Assembly: GCA_017935345.1 (NCBI GenBank)
Contig: JAGBHU010000044.1
Span: 248,001 to 312,000, forward strand
Length of the DNA stretch: 64,000 bases
Direction of reading: 5' to 3'
Origin: Coprococcus sp.
Lineage (GTDB): Bacteria; Bacillota; Clostridia; Lachnospirales; Lachnospiraceae
The notes below the pieces were generated by a model that made no database searches, had not been told where the DNA came from, and was given only the letters and a program-made list of their open reading frames with translations. Positions 18,335 to 28,293 of this stretch are shown piece after piece. The position numbers and the translations under genes were made by a program. Positions within the stretch are counted from its first letter, which is position 1. Each line of letters opens with the position of its first letter.

Positions 18335-18406
18335 CAGTTCGTAGGGGAATCGAACCCCTGTTTTCGCCGTGAGAGGGCGACGTCTTAGCCGCTTGACCAA
18401 CGAACC
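18335..18406 (-). tRNA. tRNA-Glu (anticodon CUC)
   Basis: A 72-base cloverleaf. The acceptor GGTTCGT pairs with ACGAACT, with discriminator G. The D-arm contains GGTCAAGCGGCTAAGAC, the anticodon stem TCGCC/GGCGA carries loop CTCTCAC with anticodon CTC, and the T-arm is CAGGGGTTCGATTCCCCTA. Body and identity elements match bacterial glutamate tRNAs; the CUC anticodon reads GAG. The 3' CCA is not encoded. A good promoter and a terminator flank it, so it is a single-gene transcription unit. Confidence 0.96.
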
Positions 18407-18425
18407 ATATCTTTGCGACTTGTTT

Positions 18426-18454
18426 AATATAGCAGAAACAAAAGAGAAATGCAA
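18426..18454 (-). promoter_or_regulatory. Sigma-A promoter of tRNA-Glu
   Basis: On the minus strand TTGCAT (18449-18454), exactly 17 bases, then TATATT (18426-18431). The tRNA begins about 20 bases after the -10. Confidence 0.8.
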
Positions 18455-18541
18455 GCACTTTTTTTAAAATTTTGTACTTTTTTCGTATTTTTGAAACAAG
18501 CCGCTATTTCACGCATTTTTTCAAAATTCTCCGTATTTCCT

Positions 18542-19552
18542 TTAAGGATTGCAGCATTCAGCAGGACTGTAGCCCTGTGATATTAAATCCTCCTTATCCC
18601 CTGTATATACAGACTTATTTTTATCACTTATTCTTCCTGCATTAGAGCAGTCTTCTCTATGAAACTTTTTACTGTTTGTATTTAATATATATGTACTGTC
18701 TTTTTTCGTATCGGCAGAATCGGATTTCAAGGTCTCATCTGCAGCACAATTCTTTCCTGTAGCATAATCAATCTCTACCCCTTGTTGGACATTATATACA
18801 AATACGCAAAACTGACAACCGTATCCATTATCTTCAACCGACCATGCTTCCATCAAAACGCCATAAGCCATTAAATCATTTTCGTCTTTATATATCGGCG
18901 TCACCCGATACAGAACATGGTTATACGGATTGTCATCTATATAGTCGGCAACCGTATTCTCAAAAGGAAGCATCCCTTCAACATTAAAATATCTTGTTCC
19001 CGCAATCAGATTTTTTTCATTTACAGTTTCTCCTGCAAGTTGATAGCCTATTAAATGGCAACGATTCAGCAGCCATTCGCCATCATACATGTTTTGACAC
19101 CATCCGGAAGGAGTAACAGAGCTTAAAGAGTCCTCCCGCTCTTTTGTCGGCATAATTTCCTCGCAAATATTGGCATATGCCACGCCGCACCTGCCTAAAT
19201 CATCCAAATCACGATACGTCTCGAAAGCATCCGTTCTCTTTTTTTCCTCCTCTGTGAAAAAAGGAATATCCTTGTTTACCTCTACATACGGAGTCCCCAG
19301 ATAAGCAGGAAGCACATCAAACCAATCTGCAGTTTCCACTGTTTCTATTCTGCTGGATTTTGCAACCGATTCATTCAATTCCGCTGCAATAACTTCAGCA
19401 TCTTCTTCTGTTGCAGCAGCTTCCCTGTCCTCTGTACCTGCTTCCGTCCCCGTATTTGTAATGCCTGAATCATGAAAATAGCCACAGCCTGTGCATAAAC
19501 ATATGAAAAGCAACAACAGGCATATCGAATTTGCAAGTTTTTTTCTTATCAT
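18542..19552 (-). CDS. Secreted DNA/RNA non-specific endonuclease, probable lipoprotein
   Basis: A 336-residue exported nuclease. The N-terminus is a hydrophobic signal with a lipobox-like LCTGC (Cys23). The central beta-beta-alpha-metal nuclease domain has EWLLNRCHLIGYQLAGE (His166 as general base; the family form is DRGH) and NLIAGTRYFNVEGMLPFEN, with conserved Asn190 and Glu198. The C-terminal 50 residues (NTNSKKFHREDCSNAG ... SPAECCNP) form a small Cys/His module with one Cys pair adjacent (AECCNP). A linker rich in Glu, Ala and Thr follows the lipobox. Likely roles are extracellular nucleic-acid scavenging or DNA processing. The NRCH variant of the DRGH motif deserves attention. Confidence 0.85.
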   Translation of the reverse strand: MIRKKLANSICLLLLFICLCTGCGYFHDSGITNTGTEAGTEDREAAATEEDAEVIAAELNESVAKSSRIETVETADWFDVLPAYLGTPYVEVNKDIPFFTEEEKKRTDAFETYRDLDDLGRCGVAYANICEEIMPTKEREDSLSSVTPSGWCQNMYDGEWLLNRCHLIGYQLAGETVNEKNLIAGTRYFNVEGMLPFENTVADYIDDNPYNHVLYRVTPIYKDENDLMAYGVLMEAWSVEDNGYGCQFCVFVYNVQQGVEIDYATGKNCAADETLKSDSADTKKDSTYILNTNSKKFHREDCSNAGRISDKNKSVYTGDKEDLISQGYSPAECCNP

Positions 19553-19620
19553 TTGCCTTATCCTTCACGATTGTCTTTCTTATTTACAGGCTGAAAAATC
19601 AATGTCCGAATGATTATCAA

Positions 19621-20241
19621 TTACAAATCTTTTAACAAATTTTGCAACAGTAATATATGATACTCTTCATCCTTTATGATTCTTTCCAGCACCGCATTTA
19701 TAGAACCGTCATTTATCATTTTTATATGTGTCCTATATTGGTTAATTGCTGCTTTTTCTGACTCAATGTCAGCCATTATCATCTTTTTGGAATCATCCGG
19801 AATTGTCAAATACTCCGGTGTCCACATTTGCCGTCTTCCATCACGCCTTTTTGCTATAAAATCAATATTGCCGCCCAGTAAAAAAATCATTTGTCCCAGT
19901 TTCTGTAAATGTATCATCTCCGCAATTGCAATTCCCAAAATGGTCTGTGCAAGAGGACACATTTCACCGGACAAACGGTTTTCATTATTAATATACTGCG
20001 TAATTGCAGACATTTCAGATACTGCACCACAATAATCAATGCTGAGCAAATTGGCATAACCCTGATTTTTGCCTTCCACCTGAACCGGTGGATAAGGCAA
20101 ATCCATCATAATCGGTTTCACATTCATAAAGCTGCATGTATTAACAATAGGCATTTCTTTTTCTTCCATCATAAATGCATCTCCAAATCCATTATTACAC
20201 AATATAGTATTCAATGCTTCTTTATGATGTTCAATTTTCAT
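19621..20241 (-). CDS. Ferritin-like di-metal protein of unknown role
   Basis: A 206-residue protein with the helical pattern and ligands of a ferritin-like di-iron or di-manganese fold: Glu76 (AVSEMSAITQY), an ExxH at 108-111 (AEMIHLQKLG), Glu160/162 (DIESEKAAINQY) and an ExxH at 192-195 (DEEYHILLL). A PYPPVQVEGKNQGYANLL stretch precedes the first helix, as in clostridial ferritin-family and manganese-catalase-like proteins. It sits between polC and the nuclease gene, with no obvious ribosome site. Possible roles are peroxide handling or a spore-coat function (CotJC-like); neither can be decided from sequence. Confidence 0.7.
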   Translation of the reverse strand: MKIEHHKEALNTILCNNGFGDAFMMEEKEMPIVNTCSFMNVKPIMMDLPYPPVQVEGKNQGYANLLSIDYCGAVSEMSAITQYINNENRLSGEMCPLAQTILGIAIAEMIHLQKLGQMIFLLGGNIDFIAKRRDGRRQMWTPEYLTIPDDSKKMIMADIESEKAAINQYRTHIKMINDGSINAVLERIIKDEEYHILLLQNLLKDL

Positions 20242-20298
20242 ATAACTTTGAGACTAGAATCCTGCATTTAACATTTTTCAGCCACACGGACTCTCCCG

Positions 20299-23200
20299 TT
20301 AAATAAAGTCAAATGTCAACTGGTTCGTATCAGGCATATCATCAAGAATCCCCAGTTCACTCAGCTTCTCAATAGCACTCTTTCCTATCTTCGCCCTTGA
20401 TGCCAGTTCTTCCTTAGAGATAAACGTACCTTTCGATGCCGCCTCCTGTATCTGTTGTGCCGCTTTCGTTCCCATACCTTCTATAGACGCAAAGGACGGC
20501 ATGATTTTTCCATCGATAATCTGAAACCGCTCGGCATCTGCCCTGTAGATATCGATTGGCATAAATTCAATGCCTCTCGCATACATCTCAAGAACAATCT
20601 TAAGGTCACGAAGCTTCTCCTCGTCCTTCGCTGAACGTCTGCTCTTATCGATTCTGGATATGGTTTCAATATAAAACAACACTTTCTCTTTGCCAAAGCA
20701 CATCATCTCATAAGAAAATGCCGATGCTCTGATACTGAAAAATGCAGTATAGTATTGCATAGGATAATTTACCTTAAACCATGCTATGCGCCATGCCATC
20801 ATAACGTATGCGGAAGCATGTGCCTTAGGAAACATGTATTTTATCTTCTCACAGGACCATATATACCAGTCCGGTATGCCATGGGCTGTCATTTCGTTCT
20901 TCCAGTCCTCCCATTTGCCGCATTTTCCCTTGGCTACATTTCCTTTACGGACATTCTCCATAATCTGGAATGCCATTCCCGGATCAAGTCCCATATGGAT
21001 CAGGTATACCATGATATCATCACGACAGCATATAGCCGTGGATATCGTACATTTTCCCGATTTTATCAGCTCCTGTGCATTTCCCAGCCATACATCAGTA
21101 CCGTGAGCAAGTCCTGCGATACGAACAAGGTCAGAAAAGCATGTTGGATTTGCATCAATTAACATCTGCATGGCAAATTCCGTACCGAACTCCGGAACGC
21201 CCAGACTTCCAAGCTGTATTCCGCCTATATCCTCAGGTGTGATACCCAGCGCCTCCGTATTATGGAATAATGACATCACAGCCTTGTCATCCAGCCTGAT
21301 GGTAGTAGCATCAATTCCCGTCAAATCCTCCAGCCTTCTAATCATGGTCGGATCGTCGTGTCCCAGAATATCAAGCTTTAACAGATTGTGGTCTATGGAA
21401 TGATACTCAAAATGCGATGTTATAATATCGGTGGTCATATCATTTGCCGGCTTCTGAATCGGCGTAAAGGAATAAATTTCCTCATGTCTCGGAAGAACAA
21501 TCATACCACCCGGATGCTGTCCTGTGGTACGCTTTACACCGGTACAGCCTAGTGCCAGTCTCTCCAGCTCACAATTACGCTTCTTGACAATGGCATTTTC
21601 CTCCACATATTTCTCAATCTCCTTCGGAGTCATGTTGCCCGATGCCATAGCCTCCGCTCTAAGCCGGTCCTTTATCTCATCCTTAAAATAATTATACACA
21701 TAGCCATAAGCCGTCTTTTCCGCTACCGTACCTACCGTACCGGCACGAAATGCCTTACCCTTGCCAAATAGCACCTCCGTATAGGCATGGGCTTTAGCCT
21801 GATATTCTCCCGAGAAATTCAAATCGATATCAGGCTCCTTATCTCCGTTAAAGCCAAGGAAGGTTTCAAACGGGATATCATGCCCTTCCTTTATAAGCGG
21901 CTCGCCACAATTAGGACAATTCATATCAGGCAAATCACAGCCCGACATACCCGAATGCTCCTTTACCAAATCCGAATCAAAATCAACGTAGTGGCACTTT
22001 GGACATATATAATGCGGTGATAACGGATTGACCTCCGTTATACCTGCCATCGTAGCTACAAATGAAGAACCGACGGAGCCTCTTGAACCTACCAGATAGC
22101 CGTGGTCATTGGAATCCCACACAAGCTTCTGGGCGATAATGTACATAACTGCAAATCCATTTGAAATAATGGAATTCAGCTCCCGCTCCAGTCTGTCTAC
22201 AACGACCTTCGGAAGGTCCGGGCCATATACCTGATGCGCCTTATCATAACAAATCTTTGTCAGCGTTTCATCCGACTTATCGATAATCGGCGGTGCCTTA
22301 TCAGGTCTTACAGGCTCGATATACTCTATCATATCGGCAATCAGATTCGTATTCGTAATCACAACCTCTTTTGCCTTCTCACTGCCCAAATATTCAAATT
22401 CCGCAAGCATTTCATCTGTCGTTCGGAAATAAAGCGGCGGCTGCATATTTGCATCATCAAAGCCCTTGCTCTTCATAATAATTGCTCTGTATATACTGTC
22501 CTCAGGATTTAAGAAATGCACATCACATGTAGCAACTACAGGCTTATGAAAGTTCTCACCCAGCTCCACAATCCTTCTGTTATAATTCTTTAAATCCTCA
22601 TATGTACAAGGTCTGTCCTTACTCCTTGTCATAAATTCATTATTTCCAAGAGGCTGAATCTCCAAATAATCATAGAAATTTACAAGCCTTACGATTTCCT
22701 CATCAGGAGCATCATCTACCAAAGCACGAAACAGCTCACCGGCCTCGCATGCCGAACCGATAATAAGCCCTTCACGATATTTGTTAATCAGGCTCATCGG
22801 CATTCTTGGTCTTCTGTTAAAATATTTCACATGGGACTCCGATATCAGTCTGTAGAGATTCACACGTCCGATTTCATTTTTGGCAAGAATAATCCCATGA
22901 TATGTCCTGCCCTTCCTGATTGTATCTACGGATGCCTGTCCCATCTTATTGATATCATCGATTCTTTCTATCCCTTTTTCCACCAGCATATCAAATAAAT
23001 GCATAAACACCTTTGCAGTTGCCTCTGCATCATCAATCGCCCTGTGATGATGTTCATTTTTGACGTTAAATGCCTTGCACACCCTGTCCAAGGTATATTT
23101 TCCCAGTTCCGGAAGCAATACATGGCTGAGTGTCATGGTATCCAGGATTGTATTTGTAAATGTAAGACCTAAGTCATTTGCAAATTTTTTTACAAAGCCT

Positions 23201-24846
23201 GTATCAAAAGCCGCATTATGTGCCACAACAATTGCATCTTTGCAGAACTCTATAAACCGTGGAAGTATCACGTCTACAGTCGGCGCATCCATAACCATCT
23301 CATCATTGATAGAGGTGAGCTGCTCTATCTGATATGGAATCGGCACCTCAGGATTGATAAACTCGGAAAATCTCCCTGTTACCTCACCATCTTTAACCTT
23401 TACGGCACCGATTTCTATAATCTTGTTGTGTTTTGCACTCAGACCTGTGGTTTCTATATCAAATACAACATATTCCGTATGGATATCCTGATTACGGGAA
23501 TTGATAATCAAATCCTTAAGATCGTCTACAAAATATCCCTCTACACCATATATAATCTTAAAACCATCCGAAAGACCTTTTGTATGGGCTGCAATAGGAA
23601 ATGCCTGCACAACACCATGGTCTGTTATGGCAATCGCCTTATGCCCCCAGTCACTTGCCCTCTTCACGATTTCATTGATATCAACCACACTGTCCATTTC
23701 GCTCATAACAGTATGCATATGAAGCTCAACACGCTTCTCCAGGGCAGTATCTGTCCTTGGTACACGATAATCCGGTATATGCTTAATCCCTTTTACGGAG
23801 GATATATTGACTTCCTTTGCATAGGTATCATAAAGCGGAACACCCTTCACCCTATAGAAGCTTCCTATCTTAAGCTCATCTGCATATACCGGGGCATCCT
23901 CCTCGCTTGCAAAGACTTTAAATCCTATCGTATCTTCAAAATCCGTTATATAGCATGTAAATAAGGTCTTACCGTTACGCAGCTCCTTTGTATCCATATG
24001 AATCAGCTGTCCATGAATACACACCTCTCCGATACCGTCCTCAAGAGAAGCAATACTTACAAGCTCTCCTTCACACTCTCTGCCATAGAAAACTTCAGGG
24101 TCATATGAGGAACCACGTCTTTTCTTTGCCGCAAAGGCTTCAGGCTTTTTACTTGATTTTTCCGTCTTCGCTGTCTCTTTTTCCACAGAAACCGTTTTCT
24201 TAGAAACAGCCTTTGCAGTATCAACCGCTTTTCCATCTACAACAATCACTTCGCTGCTTCCCAGATTATTCAAAATGGCCTCTACTTCCAGCTTCATTTT
24301 CAGCTCATTTGCCTTTCGTAGTGTCTCCTTGTCCGAATCCGTATACTCAAAGCAGGTGTTAATATCCATGGAAAATCTGTTTTGAAACATATCCTCCATA
24401 TAAGTCTTGATAGATGCCGCATGACTTCTTGCTATTTTTGTGTCCTCCATGGCAAGGGTAATAATTCCCTCATCATAAAACCACTCCGCTTTCTTCAAAA
24501 GCCTGTAGCCAACATGACTAAACTTTTCAACATCATACAAAATGCTATCCTTGTATACCTCAGTAATTGTCCTTGCATTATACTGGGAGGATAGCTCATA
24601 ATGTTCCTGAATCACAACCTGAATATTTTTATTGCCAAACAAATGACGTTTCAGCAGCTCCTCTGCCGCCACAATATTCGGTCTGCTGATGATATGCTTA
24701 GAAGCGATATCTATCGTCAGACACTTCTTATGCTGCAGCATGGTAACCTTTGTGACATATACCTCAAGAAACAAGTCCTTAAGCTCTGTATCCATTTGTA
24801 AACCTTCAAAAACATTGAAGAATAATTCACTGTTTCCGTAATCCAA
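20299..24846 (-). CDS. polC: DNA polymerase III alpha subunit, PolC type
   Basis: Leading-strand replicase of low-GC Gram-positives, with its own 3'-5' proofreading domain. Across 1515 residues an N-terminal domain precedes an OB fold (about 275-350). A PHP domain begins at ELHMHTVMSEMDS (374-386) and is interrupted by a DEDD exonuclease (about 459-625, FDIETTGLS). The polymerase domain follows, with GSRGSVGSSF, a zinc-binding cluster (CPKCHY ... CPNCGEP) and PDIDLNFSG, which holds catalytic Asp residues. The start is TTG, with GGAG supplied by the last codons of ispG two bases away. It is usually next to rimP, but here about 4 kb of other genes separate them. Confidence 0.98.
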   Translation of the reverse strand: MDYGNSELFFNVFEGLQMDTELKDLFLEVYVTKVTMLQHKKCLTIDIASKHIISRPNIVAAEELLKRHLFGNKNIQVVIQEHYELSSQYNARTITEVYKDSILYDVEKFSHVGYRLLKKAEWFYDEGIITLAMEDTKIARSHAASIKTYMEDMFQNRFSMDINTCFEYTDSDKETLRKANELKMKLEVEAILNNLGSSEVIVVDGKAVDTAKAVSKKTVSVEKETAKTEKSSKKPEAFAAKKRRGSSYDPEVFYGRECEGELVSIASLEDGIGEVCIHGQLIHMDTKELRNGKTLFTCYITDFEDTIGFKVFASEEDAPVYADELKIGSFYRVKGVPLYDTYAKEVNISSVKGIKHIPDYRVPRTDTALEKRVELHMHTVMSEMDSVVDINEIVKRASDWGHKAIAITDHGVVQAFPIAAHTKGLSDGFKIIYGVEGYFVDDLKDLIINSRNQDIHTEYVVFDIETTGLSAKHNKIIEIGAVKVKDGEVTGRFSEFINPEVPIPYQIEQLTSINDEMVMDAPTVDVILPRFIEFCKDAIVVAHNAAFDTGFVKKFANDLGLTFTNTILDTMTLSHVLLPELGKYTLDRVCKAFNVKNEHHHRAIDDAEATAKVFMHLFDMLVEKGIERIDDINKMGQASVDTIRKGRTYHGIILAKNEIGRVNLYRLISESHVKYFNRRPRMPMSLINKYREGLIIGSACEAGELFRALVDDAPDEEIVRLVNFYDYLEIQPLGNNEFMTRSKDRPCTYEDLKNYNRRIVELGENFHKPVVATCDVHFLNPEDSIYRAIIMKSKGFDDANMQPPLYFRTTDEMLAEFEYLGSEKAKEVVITNTNLIADMIEYIEPVRPDKAPPIIDKSDETLTKICYDKAHQVYGPDLPKVVVDRLERELNSIISNGFAVMYIIAQKLVWDSNDHGYLVGSRGSVGSSFVATMAGITEVNPLSPHYICPKCHYVDFDSDLVKEHSGMSGCDLPDMNCPNCGEPLIKEGHDIPFETFLGFNGDKEPDIDLNFSGEYQAKAHAYTEVLFGKGKAFRAGTVGTVAEKTAYGYVYNYFKDEIKDRLRAEAMASGNMTPKEIEKYVEENAIVKKRNCELERLALGCTGVKRTTGQHPGGMIVLPRHEEIYSFTPIQKPANDMTTDIITSHFEYHSIDHNLLKLDILGHDDPTMIRRLEDLTGIDATTIRLDDKAVMSLFHNTEALGITPEDIGGIQLGSLGVPEFGTEFAMQMLIDANPTCFSDLVRIAGLAHGTDVWLGNAQELIKSGKCTISTAICCRDDIMVYLIHMGLDPGMAFQIMENVRKGNVAKGKCGKWEDWKNEMTAHGIPDWYIWSCEKIKYMFPKAHASAYVMMAWRIAWFKVNYPMQYYTAFFSIRASAFSYEMMCFGKEKVLFYIETISRIDKSRRSAKDEEKLRDLKIVLEMYARGIEFMPIDIYRADAERFQIIDGKIMPSFASIEGMGTKAAQQIQEAASKGTFISKEELASRAKIGKSAIEKLSELGILDDMPDTNQLTFDFI

Positions 24847-24848
24847 TG

Positions 24849-25907
24849 CTACTCACTCCAGTTATCTAACTCTCTTTTCAGAACAGGAATAAAATCCTCT
24901 TCCTCTATTCTTCCTACAATCTCGCCTTTCTTTATCAAAAGACCGCAGCCTTTTCCACCGGCTATACCAAGGTCAGCCTCCTTTGCTTCCCCCGGTCCGT
25001 TTACAATACAGCCCATAACGGCAACCTTAATATTCAGATCATCATAATCAGCCACAAGCTGTTCTACTTTATCTGCAAGTCCGATAAGGTCAATCTCCGT
25101 TCTGCCGCATGTCGGACAGGATACCAGCTCAATGCCCCCTTTTCTGATTCCAAGTGTCTTCAATATTATCTTTGCCGTAATGATTTCTTGAACCGGGTCG
25201 CCTGTCAGTGATACCCTTATGGTATCACCAATGCCCTGACCAAGTATCAATCCCAGACCTACGGAAGATTTAATATTTCCTCTCAAAACAGTTCCTGCTT
25301 CCGTTATACCGACATGAAGCGGATAGTCCGTTTTATCAGCAATCAGCTCATGCGCCTTCACACACATCATAACATCGGAGGACTTTATACTGATAACCAT
25401 ATTATAATAATCACATTCCTCTATCATTCTGACCTTATCCAAGGCACTTTCAACAATCCCCTCTGCCGTAACGCCATTATATTTTTCGACAAGCTCTTTT
25501 TCAAGCGAGCCGCTGTTTACGCCGACACGTATCGGTATATTCTTTGCCTTGGCAGCTTCAACCACCTTCACAAGATTTTCTCTTCCGCCTATATTTCCGG
25601 GATTGATTCTTATCTTGTCTGCCCCATTTTCTATAGCCATGATGGCAAGCTTATAATCAAAATGGATATCAGCAACAAATGGAATATGAATCTGCTTCTT
25701 TATTTCAGGTATGGCAAGCGCTGCCGCCTCATCATTTACAGTACATCTGATGATGTCACACCCTGCTTCCTCCAGCTTTAAAATCTGTTCTACGGTTGCC
25801 TTGACATCGGATGTCTTTGTATTCGTCATCGACTGAATAAGAATTGGGTTTCCTCCACCGATAACCTTATCACCAATCTTTATAACCCTTGTATGATCTC
25901 TGTACAT
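24849..25907 (-). CDS. ispG: 4-hydroxy-3-methylbut-2-en-1-yl diphosphate synthase (IspG/GcpE)
   Basis: Iron-sulfur enzyme of the MEP isoprenoid pathway that converts MEcPP to HMBPP. The 352 residues contain IKIGDKVIGGGNPILIQSMT, VADIHFDYKLA, KIRINPGNIGG and the C-terminal 4Fe-4S domain with CPTCGRTEIDL and GCIVNGPGEA, giving the three cluster cysteines. It lies in a tight run dxr-rseP-ispG-polC with gaps of 1 to 9 bases. The dxr gene of the same pathway is two genes upstream. Confidence 0.98.
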   Translation of the reverse strand: MYRDHTRVIKIGDKVIGGGNPILIQSMTNTKTSDVKATVEQILKLEEAGCDIIRCTVNDEAAALAIPEIKKQIHIPFVADIHFDYKLAIMAIENGADKIRINPGNIGGRENLVKVVEAAKAKNIPIRVGVNSGSLEKELVEKYNGVTAEGIVESALDKVRMIEECDYYNMVISIKSSDVMMCVKAHELIADKTDYPLHVGITEAGTVLRGNIKSSVGLGLILGQGIGDTIRVSLTGDPVQEIITAKIILKTLGIRKGGIELVSCPTCGRTEIDLIGLADKVEQLVADYDDLNIKVAVMGCIVNGPGEAKEADLGIAGGKGCGLLIKKGEIVGRIEEEDFIPVLKRELDNWSE

Positions 25908-25916
25908 AGAATCTCC

Positions 25917-27122
25917 TTAAAAGAATACATTTTTTATATCATTGAACAATATCACTACCATCAGCGCCATTACCAGAATAAATCCTATAAGGGTAATGAC
26001 ATTCTCTTTCTCCTTTGGCACCTTTTTCCGTGTAACAAGCTCAATCAGCAGAAACAGGAATCTTCCGCCATCCAGACCTGGTATCGGAAGCAGGTTCATG
26101 ACACCCAGATTCGCTGAGAGAAGCACAATATAATTCAGCCAGTTCAGAAGCAAATCAAGCATACTGCTTTTTGCCGCTTCATTAAATGTATTGTTCATAC
26201 TCTTTGCCACACCGATAGGGCCTGATACCTCATCAGAGCTTACCTGTCTTGTCACAATCAGCTTTAAGCTTAAGAAAGTGGCTTTAACCCAGTATCTTGT
26301 CTCTAATGCCGCATATTTACACAGCTCACCGAAGCCTTCAGGAAGCTGGTAACCCACGCTGATAATACCTACCTTATATCCGTTTGGCGTTTCTGCCGGA
26401 TATACGGTAGTTTCATATTCCGTGCCATCTTCTCTCTCAAGTGTCAGATTAATCGGTGAACCGTCACCATATATCTGAAGATATATCTGAAGCTCTCTAA
26501 AATTCTTTACATTGCTTCCCTCTATCTTGACAACCTTATCTCCTGCCTGAATACCTGCTTCTTCAGCCGGATAATTACCTTTGAAGGAATCTTTTATTTC
26601 CTGTACGGCAGCAGTATAATATTCAGCCTCATCTGTTTTTTCTTCGGCTTCTTCCGTCTTTCCTGCTGCTTCATATTCCTTTGCAAGTATCTCACATTCT
26701 TCCGCCTTTTGCTCATATTCTGCTATAAGCTCATCATTATACACAACACCGATATCTGCCGGGTCACTGCCGCAAAAATGTATAATAATCAAGGAAAAGA
26801 GAAACGCAATTACAAAATTCATGGCAGGGCCGGCAAGTATGGTTGCCATACGCGCCCAGACAGATTTCTTGTCGAAGGAATTTTCATCCGTTCCGTCGGT
26901 ATGCTCTTCATCATCGTCGTGAAGCATCATACAATATCCGCCAAGCGGAATCAGTCTTAACGTATATTTTGTTTCTTTCTTTGTAAATGCAAACAGCTTT
27001 GGACCAAATCCCATGGAAAATTCCAAAACCGTAATATGATTAATCTTGGCAACAACAAAGTGCCCCAACTCATGGAAAAAAATAATAACGCCAAATACAA
27101 GTATAATCAGTATAATGTTCAA
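25917..27122 (-). CDS. rseP: Site-2 intramembrane metalloprotease RseP/RasP
   Basis: Membrane zinc protease that cuts transmembrane substrates such as anti-sigma factors and leftover signal peptides. The 401 residues include IFFHELGHFVVAK in the first membrane segment (HExxH), a PDZ domain in the middle (YPAEEAGIQAGDKVVKI) and PIPGLDGGRFLFLL in the third membrane segment (LDG motif). A Glu-rich insertion precedes the PDZ domain. The start is TTG after AGGTGG; NIILIILVFGVIIFFHELG aligns with the usual family start. It lies between dxr and ispG, the common cdsA-dxr-rseP arrangement. Confidence 0.96.
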   Translation of the reverse strand: MNIILIILVFGVIIFFHELGHFVVAKINHITVLEFSMGFGPKLFAFTKKETKYTLRLIPLGGYCMMLHDDDEEHTDGTDENSFDKKSVWARMATILAGPAMNFVIAFLFSLIIIHFCGSDPADIGVVYNDELIAEYEQKAEECEILAKEYEAAGKTEEAEEKTDEAEYYTAAVQEIKDSFKGNYPAEEAGIQAGDKVVKIEGSNVKNFRELQIYLQIYGDGSPINLTLEREDGTEYETTVYPAETPNGYKVGIISVGYQLPEGFGELCKYAALETRYWVKATFLSLKLIVTRQVSSDEVSGPIGVAKSMNNTFNEAAKSSMLDLLLNWLNYIVLLSANLGVMNLLPIPGLDGGRFLFLLIELVTRKKVPKEKENVITLIGFILVMALMVVILFNDIKNVFF

Positions 27123-27123
27123 T

Positions 27124-28266
27124 TTACCACCTGCTTTCTATATAGTCATAGACACATTTTTCTGTTTCAAGAATACTGTCTATATCCGGATTCTCAATAA
27201 CACGATGTCTGTCCATACATTCTCTGATAATTTCGTAAATATCAAGAAAACGTATTTTTTCACTTAAAAATAGGCTTACCGCCTTTTCATTTGCCGCATT
27301 CAATACCGTCGGCATGGAACCACCCTTTTCAATAGCCTCATATGCAAACCGAAGTCCAAGAAATGTATCCATATCCGGCTTTTCTATGGCAATTGAGGTC
27401 AGCTTCTCAAAGTCAAGTCTGTCTCCCGCAAGATACCTTCTATCAGGATAAAACAAAGCATACTGAATAGGAAGCTTCATATCAGGTGTGCCAAGCTGTG
27501 CAATTACCGCCCCGTCTTTATACTCTACCATGGAATGTATGATACTCTGCGGCTGCACTACTACCTGTATATTCTCCGGCGGTACATGAAACAACCATTT
27601 CGCTTCAATTACCTCAAGTCCTTTATTTACCATGGTTGCCGAATCTATTGTAATTTTTCTTCCCATACTCCAGTTCGGATGCTTAAGTGCATCCGAAAGT
27701 GTAACATTTTTAAGAAATTCCCTGTCTTTTCCTCTGAACGGGCCTCCTGATGCAGTAAGAAGTATTTTGGCTATATCTCCATGCTTATTGCCCTGCAGCG
27801 ACTGGAATATCGCCGAATGTTCACTGTCTACCGGAAGGATGGATACACCGCATTCTCCGGCAAGCGGCATAATAATATGACCTGCCGTAACAAGGGTTTC
27901 CTTATTTGCCAAAGCAATATCTTTACCGGCTTTAATCGCGGCAATCGTCGGTCTTATTCCTATCATACCCACAATTGCCGTAACCAATATATCCGAGGTC
28001 TTATATTCTGCGATTTGTATCAGTCCATCCATTCCCCATACAACCGTAATATCCATATCGGCCAATGCAAGCTTCAGCCTGCCGGCATCCTCTCTGCTCC
28101 ATACGCCTACGATATCCGGTTTAAACTCTCTCGCCTGTTTTTCTATTAATTCTATGTTTGAACCACAGGATAATGCACATATATTGATATCTTTATTGGC
28201 TCTTGCGATTTCAAGTGTCTGTGTTCCTATAGAACCGGTAGAGCCGATAATCGCTACATTTTTCAT
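27124..28266 (-). CDS. dxr: 1-deoxy-D-xylulose 5-phosphate reductoisomerase
   Basis: NADPH enzyme that commits DXP to the MEP isoprenoid pathway. The 380 residues begin MKNVAIIGSTGSIGTQTLE, with a Rossmann loop. They carry ANKETLVTAG, PVDSEHSAIFQ (metal and substrate ligands), LTASGGPFRG, HPNWSMGRKITIDSATMVNKG and NAANE. The start at 28266 has GAAAGGG seven bases upstream; the longer open frame to 28335 is only the translated hairpin in the cdsA-dxr gap. Confidence 0.98.
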   Translation of the reverse strand: MKNVAIIGSTGSIGTQTLEIARANKDINICALSCGSNIELIEKQAREFKPDIVGVWSREDAGRLKLALADMDITVVWGMDGLIQIAEYKTSDILVTAIVGMIGIRPTIAAIKAGKDIALANKETLVTAGHIIMPLAGECGVSILPVDSEHSAIFQSLQGNKHGDIAKILLTASGGPFRGKDREFLKNVTLSDALKHPNWSMGRKITIDSATMVNKGLEVIEAKWLFHVPPENIQVVVQPQSIIHSMVEYKDGAVIAQLGTPDMKLPIQYALFYPDRRYLAGDRLDFEKLTSIAIEKPDMDTFLGLRFAYEAIEKGGSMPTVLNAANEKAVSLFLSEKIRFLDIYEIIRECMDRHRVIENPDIDSILETEKCVYDYIESRW

Positions 28267-28293
28267 ATCATATCCCTTTCCGTTATGTAAACA

